From an uncultured Flavobacteriaceae bacterium (GTDB lineage Bacteria; Bacteroidota; Bacteroidia; Flavobacteriales; Flavobacteriaceae), in the NCBI GenBank assembly GCA_945788155.1, contig CALZKX010000233.1, forward strand, positions 1 to 12,906: a DNA stretch of 12,906 bases, read 5' to 3'. Shown in pieces: positions 1-6,214 of the stretch. The notes below the pieces were generated by a model, which saw only the letters and a list, made by a program, of their open reading frames with translations, ran no database searches and had not been told where the DNA came from. The translations under genes and the position numbers were made by a program. Position 1 is the stretch's first letter. Every line of letters starts with the position of its first letter.

Positions 1-2
1 GC

Positions 3-1058
3 AAGAATAGGGAGTCGGTTTCTAAACTTTCAGTAGGTGATATTGGTGCCACTTTAAAGCTAAAACATACAGGAACCAATGATACTTTATATAGCGGTAA
101 CACACCAATTAGCATGAAGTATATACAGTATCCAGAGCCTCGTATCACTAAGGCAGTTGAAGCAGTAAATAACAATGACGATGAAAAGTTAAGTGAAGCT
201 CTAAAACGTATTCATAGTCAGGATCCAACCGTGGTGATTTCTTATTCAAAAGAATCTAAAGAACAATTATTGGGCTGTCAAGGCGAACTACATTTATCAG
301 CTATTAAATGGACATTAGAAAACATGTATGGTGTTGAGGCGACATTCAAAAAACCCAAAATTCAATATAGAGAAACCATACAACGCTCATCAACAGCAAA
401 CTACAGACATAAAAAGCAATCGGGAGGCTCAGGACAATTTGCACAAGTACACATGAAGATTGAGCCTTGGCACGAAAATATGCCTGAGCCAGAAGGATTT
501 AACATAAGAGGAAAGGAAGAAGTAAACTTGCCTTGGGGAGGAAAATTAGTGTTTTATAACTGCATTGTTGGAGGCGTCATAGATCAACGCTATTTACCAT
601 CGGTTATGAAAGGCATATTGGAAGTTATGGAATCTGGCCCATTAACAGGATCGTTTATACGTGATGTCCGCGTTATGGTTTACGATGGAAAAATGCATTC
701 GGTAGACTCAAACGATATTTCATTTAAGATAGCAGGAGCACACGCTTTTAAAGAAGCCTTTCTAAACGCTAACCCAAAACTTTTAGAGCCAACAAACAAA
801 CTGACCGTAAAAGTACCAGAAGAAATGACAGGAAGCGTCATGACCGATTTACAATCAAGGCGATCAATAATACAAGGTTTTGAGAATTTAGATAATTACC
901 AAATTTTAAAATGTCAAATACCAGCCGCCGAATTGTTTGGGTATTCAACCGATTTACGTTCGTTAACACAAGGTAGGGCAACATTTAGTTCTACGTTTTC
1001 GTCGTATAAGCCAGTACCAACAAATGTTCAAAAAGAATTAGTAAAAGAAGAAGTTTAA
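3..1058 (+). CDS. fusA: Elongation factor G-like GTPase paralogue, 3' part (5' end outside window)
   Basis: The frame is open from base 3, well before the first ATG at 114, so this is the C-terminal ~351 residues of a protein that is about 700 residues in the EF-G family. The GTPase domain is missing from the window. Visible parts are the end of domain II (VSKLSVGDIGATLKLK), domain III (GCQGELHLSAIKWTLE), domain IV (YRHKKQSGGSGQFAQV; RYLPSVMKGILEVMESGPL; VDSNDISFKIAGAHAFKEA) and domain V (VPEEMTGSVMTDLQSRRS, then GYSTDLRSLTQGRATFS). EF-G drives ribosomal translocation or recycling in the cytoplasm. The divergent domain II and III wording resembles the second EF-G-like paralogue of Bacteroidota (EF-G2 type) more than the main translocase, which usually sits by rpsL/rpsG. 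That paralogue assignment is inference, since the G motifs cannot be seen. A small gene follows 18 bases later, probably co-transcribed. Confidence 0.9.
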   Translation, partial: KNRESVSKLSVGDIGATLKLKHTGTNDTLYSGNTPISMKYIQYPEPRITKAVEAVNNNDDEKLSEALKRIHSQDPTVVISYSKESKEQLLGCQGELHLSAIKWTLENMYGVEATFKKPKIQYRETIQRSSTANYRHKKQSGGSGQFAQVHMKIEPWHENMPEPEGFNIRGKEEVNLPWGGKLVFYNCIVGGVIDQRYLPSVMKGILEVMESGPLTGSFIRDVRVMVYDGKMHSVDSNDISFKIAGAHAFKEAFLNANPKLLEPTNKLTVKVPEEMTGSVMTDLQSRRSIIQGFENLDNYQILKCQIPAAELFGYSTDLRSLTQGRATFSSTFSSYKPVPTNVQKELVKEEV

Positions 1059-1076
1059 CACATAATAACAAAACAC

Positions 1077-1457
1077 ATGCAAGCAAAAGTATCATATTTA
1101 AGCGATCTCAAGTTCAATTTAGAAACTTGGAAAAGAGAATTGCGTTTTCATTTTAACGAAATGGACACGTTTGAAGAAAAGTTAGAAGAAATTGCAAGTA
1201 GAGAATTTGGTAAACAAGCAACAGTTCCTTTAGAAAATTTTCAAAATAAGATAATGATTGAAAAAAATGCCATTTCAAAATTAATGCACAGAATTAGAAA
1301 TAAAATGGCAAATATCAATAATGCAAATTTTAATGAAAGCATTGATGGTCGTTTGCAAAATGAGCAACATACTTTGAAAGACGATATGCGTACTTATATT
1401 AAAATGCATTACGATTTAAAAGAAGATATGATGAATTATTTTCGTGAATGGCTTTAA
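1077..1457 (+). CDS. Small helical/coiled-coil hypothetical protein
   Basis: This gene encodes 126 residues, starting 18 bases after the EF-G-like stop codon and ending just before a terminator, so it is the last gene of that transcription unit. I recognise no named domain. The protein is rich in Glu, Lys, Asn and Met and looks almost wholly helical. Heptad-like runs appear at about residues 14-45 (ETWKRELRFHFNEMDTFEEK) and about 55-120 (KNAISKLMHRIRNKM, then LKDDMRTYIKMHYDLKEDMM). No signal peptide or membrane segment is visible, so a cytoplasmic dimeric or helical-bundle protein is likely. Position suggests a link to translation or stress, but no residue-level evidence supports that. ATG at 1077 is the first in-frame start after the upstream gene. 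Confidence 0.75.
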   Translation: MQAKVSYLSDLKFNLETWKRELRFHFNEMDTFEEKLEEIASREFGKQATVPLENFQNKIMIEKNAISKLMHRIRNKMANINNANFNESIDGRLQNEQHTLKDDMRTYIKMHYDLKEDMMNYFREWL

Positions 1458-1477
1458 AATTCATATATCAACGACTC

Positions 1478-1512
1478 AAAAGAGGCCATTTTAAATTTAA
1501 GATGGTCTTTTT
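1478..1512 (+). terminator. Intrinsic terminator of the EF-G-like transcription unit
   Basis: The arms AAAGAGGCCAT and ATGGTCTTT pair through CCAT/ATGG plus G-U-tolerant outer pairs. TTT/AAG closes further around a 6-base loop, and the 3' arm runs straight into TTTTT. It lies 20 bases after the stop codon of the coiled-coil gene. The A-run on the 5' side could let it work in both directions. Confidence 0.75.
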
Positions 1513-1546
1513 AATATTTGGGTTAAAAGGGTTTCGTTAATTCTTA

Positions 1547-1751
1547 TTTGACATAATATAAATTATAGTACAAATGCTATTGTTGGTTATTTACATAGAA
1601 CATACCATTAGTCAACTATAATGATATTATGTAAAATACCCAGAAGCTTTATATTTCCATTACAGTATGCAGAACTTGGGCATTAAACTAGAAACGGTTT
1701 GCTTCGCAGAGCTAAAAAAGCATTTGTCCTATAATTTGCCGTTATGTCAAA
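1547..1751. repeat. MITE-like element with terminal inverted repeats
   Basis: The left end at 1547-1578 reads TTTGACATAA, then AAATTATAG, then ACAAATGCT. The complement of 1720-1751 reads the same three blocks, with a 3-versus-4-base difference (TAT/CGGC) and one substitution (T/G) between them. A third, inverted copy at 1614-1636 (CTATAATGATATTATGT and flanks) gives an alternative shorter element of 90 bases, 1547-1636, flanked by TA on both sides (1545-1546 and 1637-1638). No transposase lies inside. This is what non-autonomous TA-targeting elements look like, but no parent element is in the window. Confidence 0.5.
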
Positions 1752-2094
1752 TGTCCGCTGTCAACCGCATATTGCGTTGATAAAATCAAATTACTATTGT
1801 AATTTATTTTATATGCAATTTCCAGCCGCTTGCCAGCCGCACAATAAAAGCTAACCTTTTTGCTCTTATTAAAAATCGCGTATTCGATAAAATGTACGTC
1901 ATAAAAAATTTTAGACGATTCTCGTAAGCTTGCCACAAGAGCATAAATTTTGAGAAATCGAGTTTTTACGAGATTCACGAACTCATTTAAAGTTTTATCT
2001 AATTAAGTAAATACGTGAGTAAAAATAAAATTCTATGCACTTGTTATATGTAGAACTTTAATTAATCCTTTTTTTTATTCTTTCATTATCTTTT

Positions 2095-2126
2095 GTCTTG
2101 AAACAAAAGAAACAAAAATTCAAGAC
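2095..2126. repeat. Perfect 8-bp inverted repeat (GTCTTGAA / TTCAAGAC)
   Basis: GTCTTGAA at 2095-2102 pairs perfectly with TTCAAGAC at 2119-2126 around a 16-base A-rich loop. No U-run follows on either strand and no gene ends nearby, so it is not an obvious terminator. From memory, palindromic CTTGA...TCAAG sequences with A-rich loops are frequent intergenic repeats in Bacteroidota. I could not check this. Confidence 0.45.
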
Positions 2127-2227
2127 TGCATATAATTTTGGAAACAATTAACGGCTCATTCGCTATATTTTAGGAAACATTGTAACTTGTTTACACTGTA
2201 CGGAAGTATTATGTAAAATAGAAAACA

Positions 2228-2240
2228 TTAAGAAACTGTA
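2228..2240 (+). repeat. Left copy of 13-base direct repeat flanking the R-M cassette
   Basis: TTAAGAAACTGTA here is repeated exactly and in the same orientation at 5986-5998. The two copies enclose the endonuclease, the methyltransferase and the small divergent gene, and nothing else. Confidence 0.5.
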
Positions 2241-2321
2241 TTACTAAACCCCTAAAATATGCACGCTCATTTCTCCTATTGTTTAACCAAAATTCTATGA
2301 GGTCAAGTTTAGCCAATTATG

Positions 2322-2329
2322 TATCTTTG
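2322..2329 (+). promoter_or_regulatory. -7 promoter box of the endonuclease gene
   Basis: TATCTTTG is a full match to the Bacteroidota -7 consensus TAnnTTTG. It ends 20 bases before the ATG at 2350, so the mRNA leader would be only about 15 bases. No clear -33 TTG is present at the usual distance. Confidence 0.5.
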
Positions 2330-2349
2330 TTTATACACATTGAAAATTT

Positions 2350-3294
2350 ATGGTTACACAAACTTTAAGCGAACATATTCGAAGAATTTCTGTTGAAAGT
2401 TGCTTTGAACTTAAGGCTTTTACAACAGGTTGGACAACATGGAAAGGAAGAATAAATACTATATTGGGAACTCAATATGACGAAAATGATATTCTTAATT
2501 TAGGGGATAATTTATCAGATATATTTTTATCTACAAGGTCAAGCGGAAGAACTCAAGACTCTTTATCTGGTGGTGGATATGGTTGGGAGGGATTAGTGTG
2601 CTGGTATTTAAACCTTTGTTTTGCGGGAACAAGAGCTGTTGCTGTAAGAAAAACATCAAATTTACCAGATCCATTAAGAGATTGTATATCAGTAAATTAT
2701 GGTAATTTTAGAAGTAATACAGAGTCAGATATAGTAATTATAGTTTTTCCAAATCAGTCAGAATTTACAATTGATAAAAATGCACTTTCTGTTTCTAATA
2801 GCAGAGGTAATATTATTCCAAACATTAAAAGAAGAAAATTCAATTATAAAGAGTTGGTAAATAGATTAGCAGAATTGCATTTTGATGATTTTGAATTAGG
2901 AGTTATTCAATGTAAAACCAATTGGAATGACAATGCTCAAATCCCTATGTTATGGAGCATGATATACGAAACTAACACTTTTGCAAATAGCTCAATTTCT
3001 TTAGGTAGAAATAATTATAGTATGAAAGATTTATCGAAATTCTCGTACTCTTTTATGACTGTACCTACAAATGATTTATCTTCATATAAACAAAATTCTA
3101 CTTCTGTAAATAGAGTCAGGAATTTAACTGGAGGAAATTATTGGGGTTTTTCAACAAGCAGTTCAATAGCAAGTTCAATTAAAGAAATTTATAATAATAA
3201 TTTCAGAAGTGCATTTCCAACAAATGTAAGAAGAAGCATTGCAAATATTATATCTGAACTTAATAATGATTTAGATTATTTTGACCTTACTTAA
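2350..3294 (+). CDS. Probable type II restriction endonuclease (PD-(D/E)XK-like), family unknown
   Basis: This gene encodes 314 residues. I do not recognise a named endonuclease family, but the context and motifs point to the cutting partner of the adjacent cytosine methyltransferase. A PD-(D/E)XK-like core is visible: Glu80 in a helix (GYGWEGLVCWYLNLCFAG, 76-93), then Asp127 after hydrophobic strand-like sequence (TESDIVIIVF), then Gln187-Cys188-Lys189 (GVIQCKTNWND). This makes a D-(59)-QxK variant with Gln where Asp or Glu is usual. No signal peptide or membrane segment is seen. It converges on the methyltransferase and overlaps its 3' end by 8 bases. Its codons are strongly A/T-ending, and this region is much lower in G+C than the EF-G or dehydrogenase genes, consistent with acquisition. 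Target sequence cannot be predicted. Assignment as a nuclease is inference from motif and context. Confidence 0.7.
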   Translation: MVTQTLSEHIRRISVESCFELKAFTTGWTTWKGRINTILGTQYDENDILNLGDNLSDIFLSTRSSGRTQDSLSGGGYGWEGLVCWYLNLCFAGTRAVAVRKTSNLPDPLRDCISVNYGNFRSNTESDIVIIVFPNQSEFTIDKNALSVSNSRGNIIPNIKRRKFNYKELVNRLAELHFDDFELGVIQCKTNWNDNAQIPMLWSMIYETNTFANSSISLGRNNYSMKDLSKFSYSFMTVPTNDLSSYKQNSTSVNRVRNLTGGNYWGFSTSSSIASSIKEIYNNNFRSAFPTNVRRSIANIISELNNDLDYFDLT

Positions 3295-5500
3295 TATTTT
3301 TTAAAATTTCTGTTGCTATTGCTCTTGCCATAAGTGGTGGAACAGCGTTACCCACTAATGTGTATTGAGGTAATTCAGATTTTCTATTATTTCCTCCTGT
3401 TGAACGTTTACCTTGAAAAACAAATGAATCATCAAAAGATTGCAATCTTGCCATCTCACGAACAGTTAAGGCTCGTGGAGAATTATAATGTATATAATCA
3501 TCTGGAATAGTCATTACTGTTGGACTTTGACTTTCTGGTTTTAATACATTATAACTTCTTTTATTTGAAGATAATCCACATTTATTCAGTTTGGTTTGTG
3601 CTTTTTTATAATCACCTTCTTTAAGAATTATATCGAGACGTTTAATTACATTTTCACCTTGATTGCTTGTTTTATGATTATGCAAAATATCGTGAACTTT
3701 CATGTTATTATTTAATGCTTCTGTACTCTTAACATAAAATGGTTTTGTAGCTTTTGAAAACCGTCCATTTAACCTACCAGTTCTACTCCACTCTGCAAAA
3801 GTTTTGCCTTTTGTTTTTAGAGGCTTACCATCAATAGAGCGTGTCTTTAAAAGACTCTTCATTTTTTTAGCAGTCCCATTAAATTGTTTAGAAATATCAA
3901 CTAATTGATAAAGATGAGCTTCTTCATTATTTCCAATAAAATCTAAATCATACAATGCTTCAAATACTGTAACTTTTTCTTCTTCAGAAACCGTTGCAGG
4001 AATTTCAGAAATGAATTTTTGGTCTTTTCTGCATCCAATAAATAAAACTCTTTCTCTATTTTGAGGAACACCATAATTTGATGAATTGGCTACAAATGGA
4101 GCTTCAATTCTATAAAGTCTAATATCATTTATAATTTTATCTAATTCTTCACTTTGATTGTTATTACAATATTCGTGAATCATTGAAAGACAATCATCGA
4201 TATTTAACACATAAATTTTTAATGCTTGGCTAATATCATTACAAGATTTTTCAAAGTCTTTAGCAACATTTAATTTACTAAAAGCTTCTTCTATTTTATT
4301 GATTATCTCATTAGAATCTATATCAGTAAGAAATTGAGTGAACGAATCAACAAAATAATCATTGTCAATATTACAGAAATCCTTCTCACGTATAATGTCA
4401 CGCTTTAATTTTTCCCATTCCTTATTTCTAACTAACAAATTAAATCCGTGTCTAATTGTACTGATTCTTTCGTCTGTTTTGCTTGTTTTATAGTCGGCAA
4501 TATTTGGCGTTAACTTTTTAAATTTAGAATCAATAGCTTTTATATAGCCTTCTTTAAATTCTTCTGCTTTTAAATCAGTATACTGCTCAATTTCAATCCT
4601 TTTGACTAAACAATTCAAAAGAAAATCATTTTCAACATTAGTTTTCTTTAAAGATTTTATAAAAGTTGTCAATCTTGGAATTTCATTTATATCGACAATA
4701 GAATTAATTTCTTTCAGAATTAATTCTTTAATTTTTCCTTTTTCTTTTGTTAGAATTCCTTTTACATTCTCCATTATAAAATACTTCGGTTGAAGTACTT
4801 TGATAACTTCTAAATAATGAGAAAATAAATCATCTTTTTTATCGAACTTTTTTCTTTTTCCTGCCAAACTAAAACTCTGACAAGGAGGTCCACCACAAAC
4901 AACATCAATAGTTTTATCTTTTGTTTTTGACAATAAATTGTCTAAAAAGTCAGGTTCTGTAATGTCTTGACATAAAAAATCAGCATCTAAACCTAATTGA
5001 TGGTTATATCGTACAACGTGAGTTAATTCAGAGTTTTCATTAATGTCGTTTGCTAAAATGAAGTCAAAGAATTTATTATTGTGTTCAGCCTGAATAAACC
5101 CTTCACTAAATCCACCAGCTCCTGCAAATAAATCTACAAAAGTGAATGGCTTTCCATAAAGGGACACTTGCTCTCTAACAATATTAACATTATGTTCTTC
5201 TTTGTAGGCTTTAACAAAATCAGTGAGTTTTGATTTTATCTCTTTGTTCGTATATCTATTTTTGTAAGAGCTGTTAAATAATTCGTTTGCTCTATCTTTT
5301 AAATAGCCTAAATAATGATTGATTTCGGTAACTCTTTCTGCATTTTCTTTTACAAGTTGTGTTTCTTTATTGAAATCTTCTGGTTGAACTTTTTCACCTG
5401 TAGAAAGCTTTACTTGTTCTGAATTACAATTAATTCTTAAGTGTATTGGAGCAAATCCTTTCTTATTAGATTTATCGAGATAGAAATTTATTGTAGCCAT
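3287..5500 (-). CDS. DNA (cytosine-5) methyltransferase with N-terminal integrase-type arm DNA-binding domain
   Basis: This gene encodes 737 residues. It transfers a methyl group from S-adenosylmethionine to C5 of cytosine in a specific site, protecting host DNA from the partner nuclease. All core motifs are present: I (FVDLFAGAGGFSEGF, 121-135), IV with catalytic Cys207 (GGPPCQSFS), VI (ENV, 244-246), VIII (QNRERV, 480-485), IX (RALTVREMARLQSF, 676-689) and X (GNAVPP, 717-722). The target-recognition region is about 510-675. Two oddities stand out. Residues 1 to ~105 (MATINFYLDKSNKKG, LRINCNSEQVKLSTGEK, EINHYLGYLKDRANEL, TNKEIKSKLTDFVKAYK) look like the arm-type DNA-binding domain of Bacteroidota tyrosine recombinases. 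In addition, ~215 residues are inserted between motifs VI and VIII. The length is nearly double a minimal enzyme. Four CGGACA repeats and a -7 box lie just upstream. The enzyme call is firm; the domain call is from pattern recognition. Confidence 0.93.
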   Translation of the reverse strand: MATINFYLDKSNKKGFAPIHLRINCNSEQVKLSTGEKVQPEDFNKETQLVKENAERVTEINHYLGYLKDRANELFNSSYKNRYTNKEIKSKLTDFVKAYKEEHNVNIVREQVSLYGKPFTFVDLFAGAGGFSEGFIQAEHNNKFFDFILANDINENSELTHVVRYNHQLGLDADFLCQDITEPDFLDNLLSKTKDKTIDVVCGGPPCQSFSLAGKRKKFDKKDDLFSHYLEVIKVLQPKYFIMENVKGILTKEKGKIKELILKEINSIVDINEIPRLTTFIKSLKKTNVENDFLLNCLVKRIEIEQYTDLKAEEFKEGYIKAIDSKFKKLTPNIADYKTSKTDERISTIRHGFNLLVRNKEWEKLKRDIIREKDFCNIDNDYFVDSFTQFLTDIDSNEIINKIEEAFSKLNVAKDFEKSCNDISQALKIYVLNIDDCLSMIHEYCNNNQSEELDKIINDIRLYRIEAPFVANSSNYGVPQNRERVLFIGCRKDQKFISEIPATVSEEEKVTVFEALYDLDFIGNNEEAHLYQLVDISKQFNGTAKKMKSLLKTRSIDGKPLKTKGKTFAEWSRTGRLNGRFSKATKPFYVKSTEALNNNMKVHDILHNHKTSNQGENVIKRLDIILKEGDYKKAQTKLNKCGLSSNKRSYNVLKPESQSPTVMTIPDDYIHYNSPRALTVREMARLQSFDDSFVFQGKRSTGGNNRKSELPQYTLVGNAVPPLMARAIATEILKNIK

Positions 5501-5512
5501 AATTATTTGTTG

Positions 5513-5548
5513 CGGACATTTTAGCGGACACGGACAAATTTACGGACA
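5513..5548 (-). promoter_or_regulatory. Four CGGACA direct repeats (candidate operator / arm-type sites)
   Basis: CGGACA starts at 5513, 5525, 5531 and 5543, an exact 12-6-12 spacing, and reads TGTCCG on the coding strand of the methyltransferase. The nearest copy ends 12 bases upstream of its ATG. The cluster covers the predicted -7 box and transcription start. The layout suits an operator, or arm-type sites inherited from an integrase gene along with the N-terminal domain. Confidence 0.6.
5535..5542 (-). promoter_or_regulatory. -7 promoter box of the methyltransferase gene
   Basis: The minus strand reads TAAATTTG, a full match to TAnnTTTG, placing transcription start near 5528 and giving a leader of roughly 28 bases. 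It lies between and partly within the third and fourth CGGACA copies. No convincing -33 TTG is seen. Confidence 0.5.
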
Positions 5549-5621
5549 GATAATAAAATATCCTACTAAAAAATTAACTATTTACATATTAATTAATAAT
5601 TTAGTCAAAAGATTTACTTCC

Positions 5622-5870
5622 ATGGACAAAATAAAATTGGTTGAAAAACTAAACAAAAAAACCTCAAAAGGAGAAATAAAAAAAACTAACGAACGTCACA
5701 GTTTTGATATTGGTGTTACTGATGGAAATAGAACATTTAATTGTGTTATTATTGTTGATTTATATACTGATTTAGATGACAATCACTTATATAGAGTTGA
5801 ACATCATATTGACCAACATAGAGATTATCATTCCATCGATATAACAGAGTTTACCAATGGATTCTTTTAA
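5622..5870 (+). CDS. Small hypothetical protein of the R-M cassette
   Basis: This gene encodes 82 residues and diverges from the methyltransferase, with 121 bases between the two starts. I do not recognise it. It has a Lys-rich N-terminus (DKIKLVEKLNKKTSKGEIKK), a middle that looks like beta strands (HSFDIGVTDGNRTFNCVIIVDLYTD) and a His/Asp-rich C-terminal third (YRVEHHIDQHRDYHSIDITEF). No helix-turn-helix is visible, so it does not look like a classical controller protein, and it is too short and wrong in motif for a Vsr-type repair nuclease. It shares the A+T-rich composition of the cassette and lies inside the flanking 13-base direct repeats. The paired His residues could bind metal, but this is speculation. 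Coding status is likely because of the composition and the clean ATG. Confidence 0.6.
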   Translation: MDKIKLVEKLNKKTSKGEIKKTNERHSFDIGVTDGNRTFNCVIIVDLYTDLDDNHLYRVEHHIDQHRDYHSIDITEFTNGFF

Positions 5871-5985
5871 TTATTGATAATCAGTTAATACTTATCCATT
5901 CCAAACACATTACGCTTCCCTCCTACGTCGTCGCATAAAAAGTATTCCATTAACATTGTAGAAGAAACTTTTAGAATAAATTTTT

Positions 5986-5998
5986 TTAAGAAACTGTA
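5986..5998 (+). repeat. Right copy of 13-base direct repeat flanking the R-M cassette
   Basis: TTAAGAAACTGTA is identical to 2228-2240. The bases after both copies also agree loosely (TTACTA versus GTAACA). It could be an insertion-site duplication or part of a dispersed repeat. Confidence 0.5.
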
Positions 5999-6030
5999 GT
6001 AACAACTTTCGCTTTTAACCAAAGCTCAAG

Positions 6031-6087
6031 TTACATAACGCAGAACATTATAATTCATTCTAAATATTATAATTAGCCATTATGTAA
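6031..6087. repeat. 57-base imperfect palindrome, MITE-like
   Basis: TTACATAA (6031-6038) pairs perfectly with TTATGTAA (6080-6087). Inside it, ATTATAAT (6047-6054) pairs with ATTATAAT (6066-6073) around an 11-base loop, leaving a small internal bulge. The ends resemble those of the element at 1547-1751 (ACATAA...TTATGT). The left half (from 6040) is also similar to 8000-8019. No coding content is present. Confidence 0.5.
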
Positions 6088-6214
6088 AATGTCATTAACT
6101 AAAGTAATTTATATCATTGTTTTAGTTAAAGACATAAATATTTTAATTAAGCTCAAGTTAATCCCATAGCAAGTTCTTATCTGGCACTGTACAAGAGCGT
6201 TAAAAATTTAAGCT

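Larger units (their letters stand above)
1458..2349. other. Gene-poor, repeat-rich intergenic region
   Basis: After the terminator at 1478-1512 I see no convincing gene in these ~890 bases. It holds inverted repeats at 1547-1751, a perfect 8-bp hairpin at 2095-2126, one copy of the word ATTATGTAAAAT at 2208-2219 that also occurs at 1626 and 6079, the left copy of a 13-base direct repeat (2228-2240), and the endonuclease promoter near 2322. A 78-codon minus-strand frame (1742-1978) ends in the right inverted repeat. It has no recognisable motifs, and I judge it chance or debris. The region looks like accumulated insertion remnants beside the restriction-modification cassette. Confidence 0.6.
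5871..6214. other. Intergenic region with repeats, right border of the R-M cassette
   Basis: No gene is visible. It contains the right copy of the 13-base direct repeat (5986-5998), a long imperfect palindrome at 6031-6087, the word ATTATGTAAAAT at 6079-6090 shared with 1626 and 2208, and two CTCAAGTTA copies at 6025 and 6152. Genes on both sides end or begin away from it: the small gene ends at 5870 and the SnoaL-like gene ends at 6215 from the other strand. Confidence 0.6.

Noticed and set aside
1742..1978. 78-codon minus-strand ORF in the repeat-rich region
   Set aside because: No recognisable motif, an unusual mix of residues, and its stop codon is supplied by the inverted repeat. It is more likely chance or debris, though its ending exactly at a repeat was noted.
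4602..4793. 63-codon plus-strand ORF inside the methyltransferase
   Set aside because: Phe/Ile/Ser-rich shadow of the Lys/Glu-rich insert on the other strand.
2350..5500. Possible DISARM or BREX-type defence system around the C5-methyltransferase
   Set aside because: No helicase, ATPase, PLD or phosphatase genes lie nearby. Only a nuclease-like gene and one small ORF accompany the methyltransferase, so a plain type II-like R-M system fits better.
1458..6214. CRISPR array or integron attC array among the repeats
   Set aside because: Repeats are few, irregularly spaced and degenerate. No Cas or integron integrase gene is present, and the repeat ends do not show a clear attC core I could defend.
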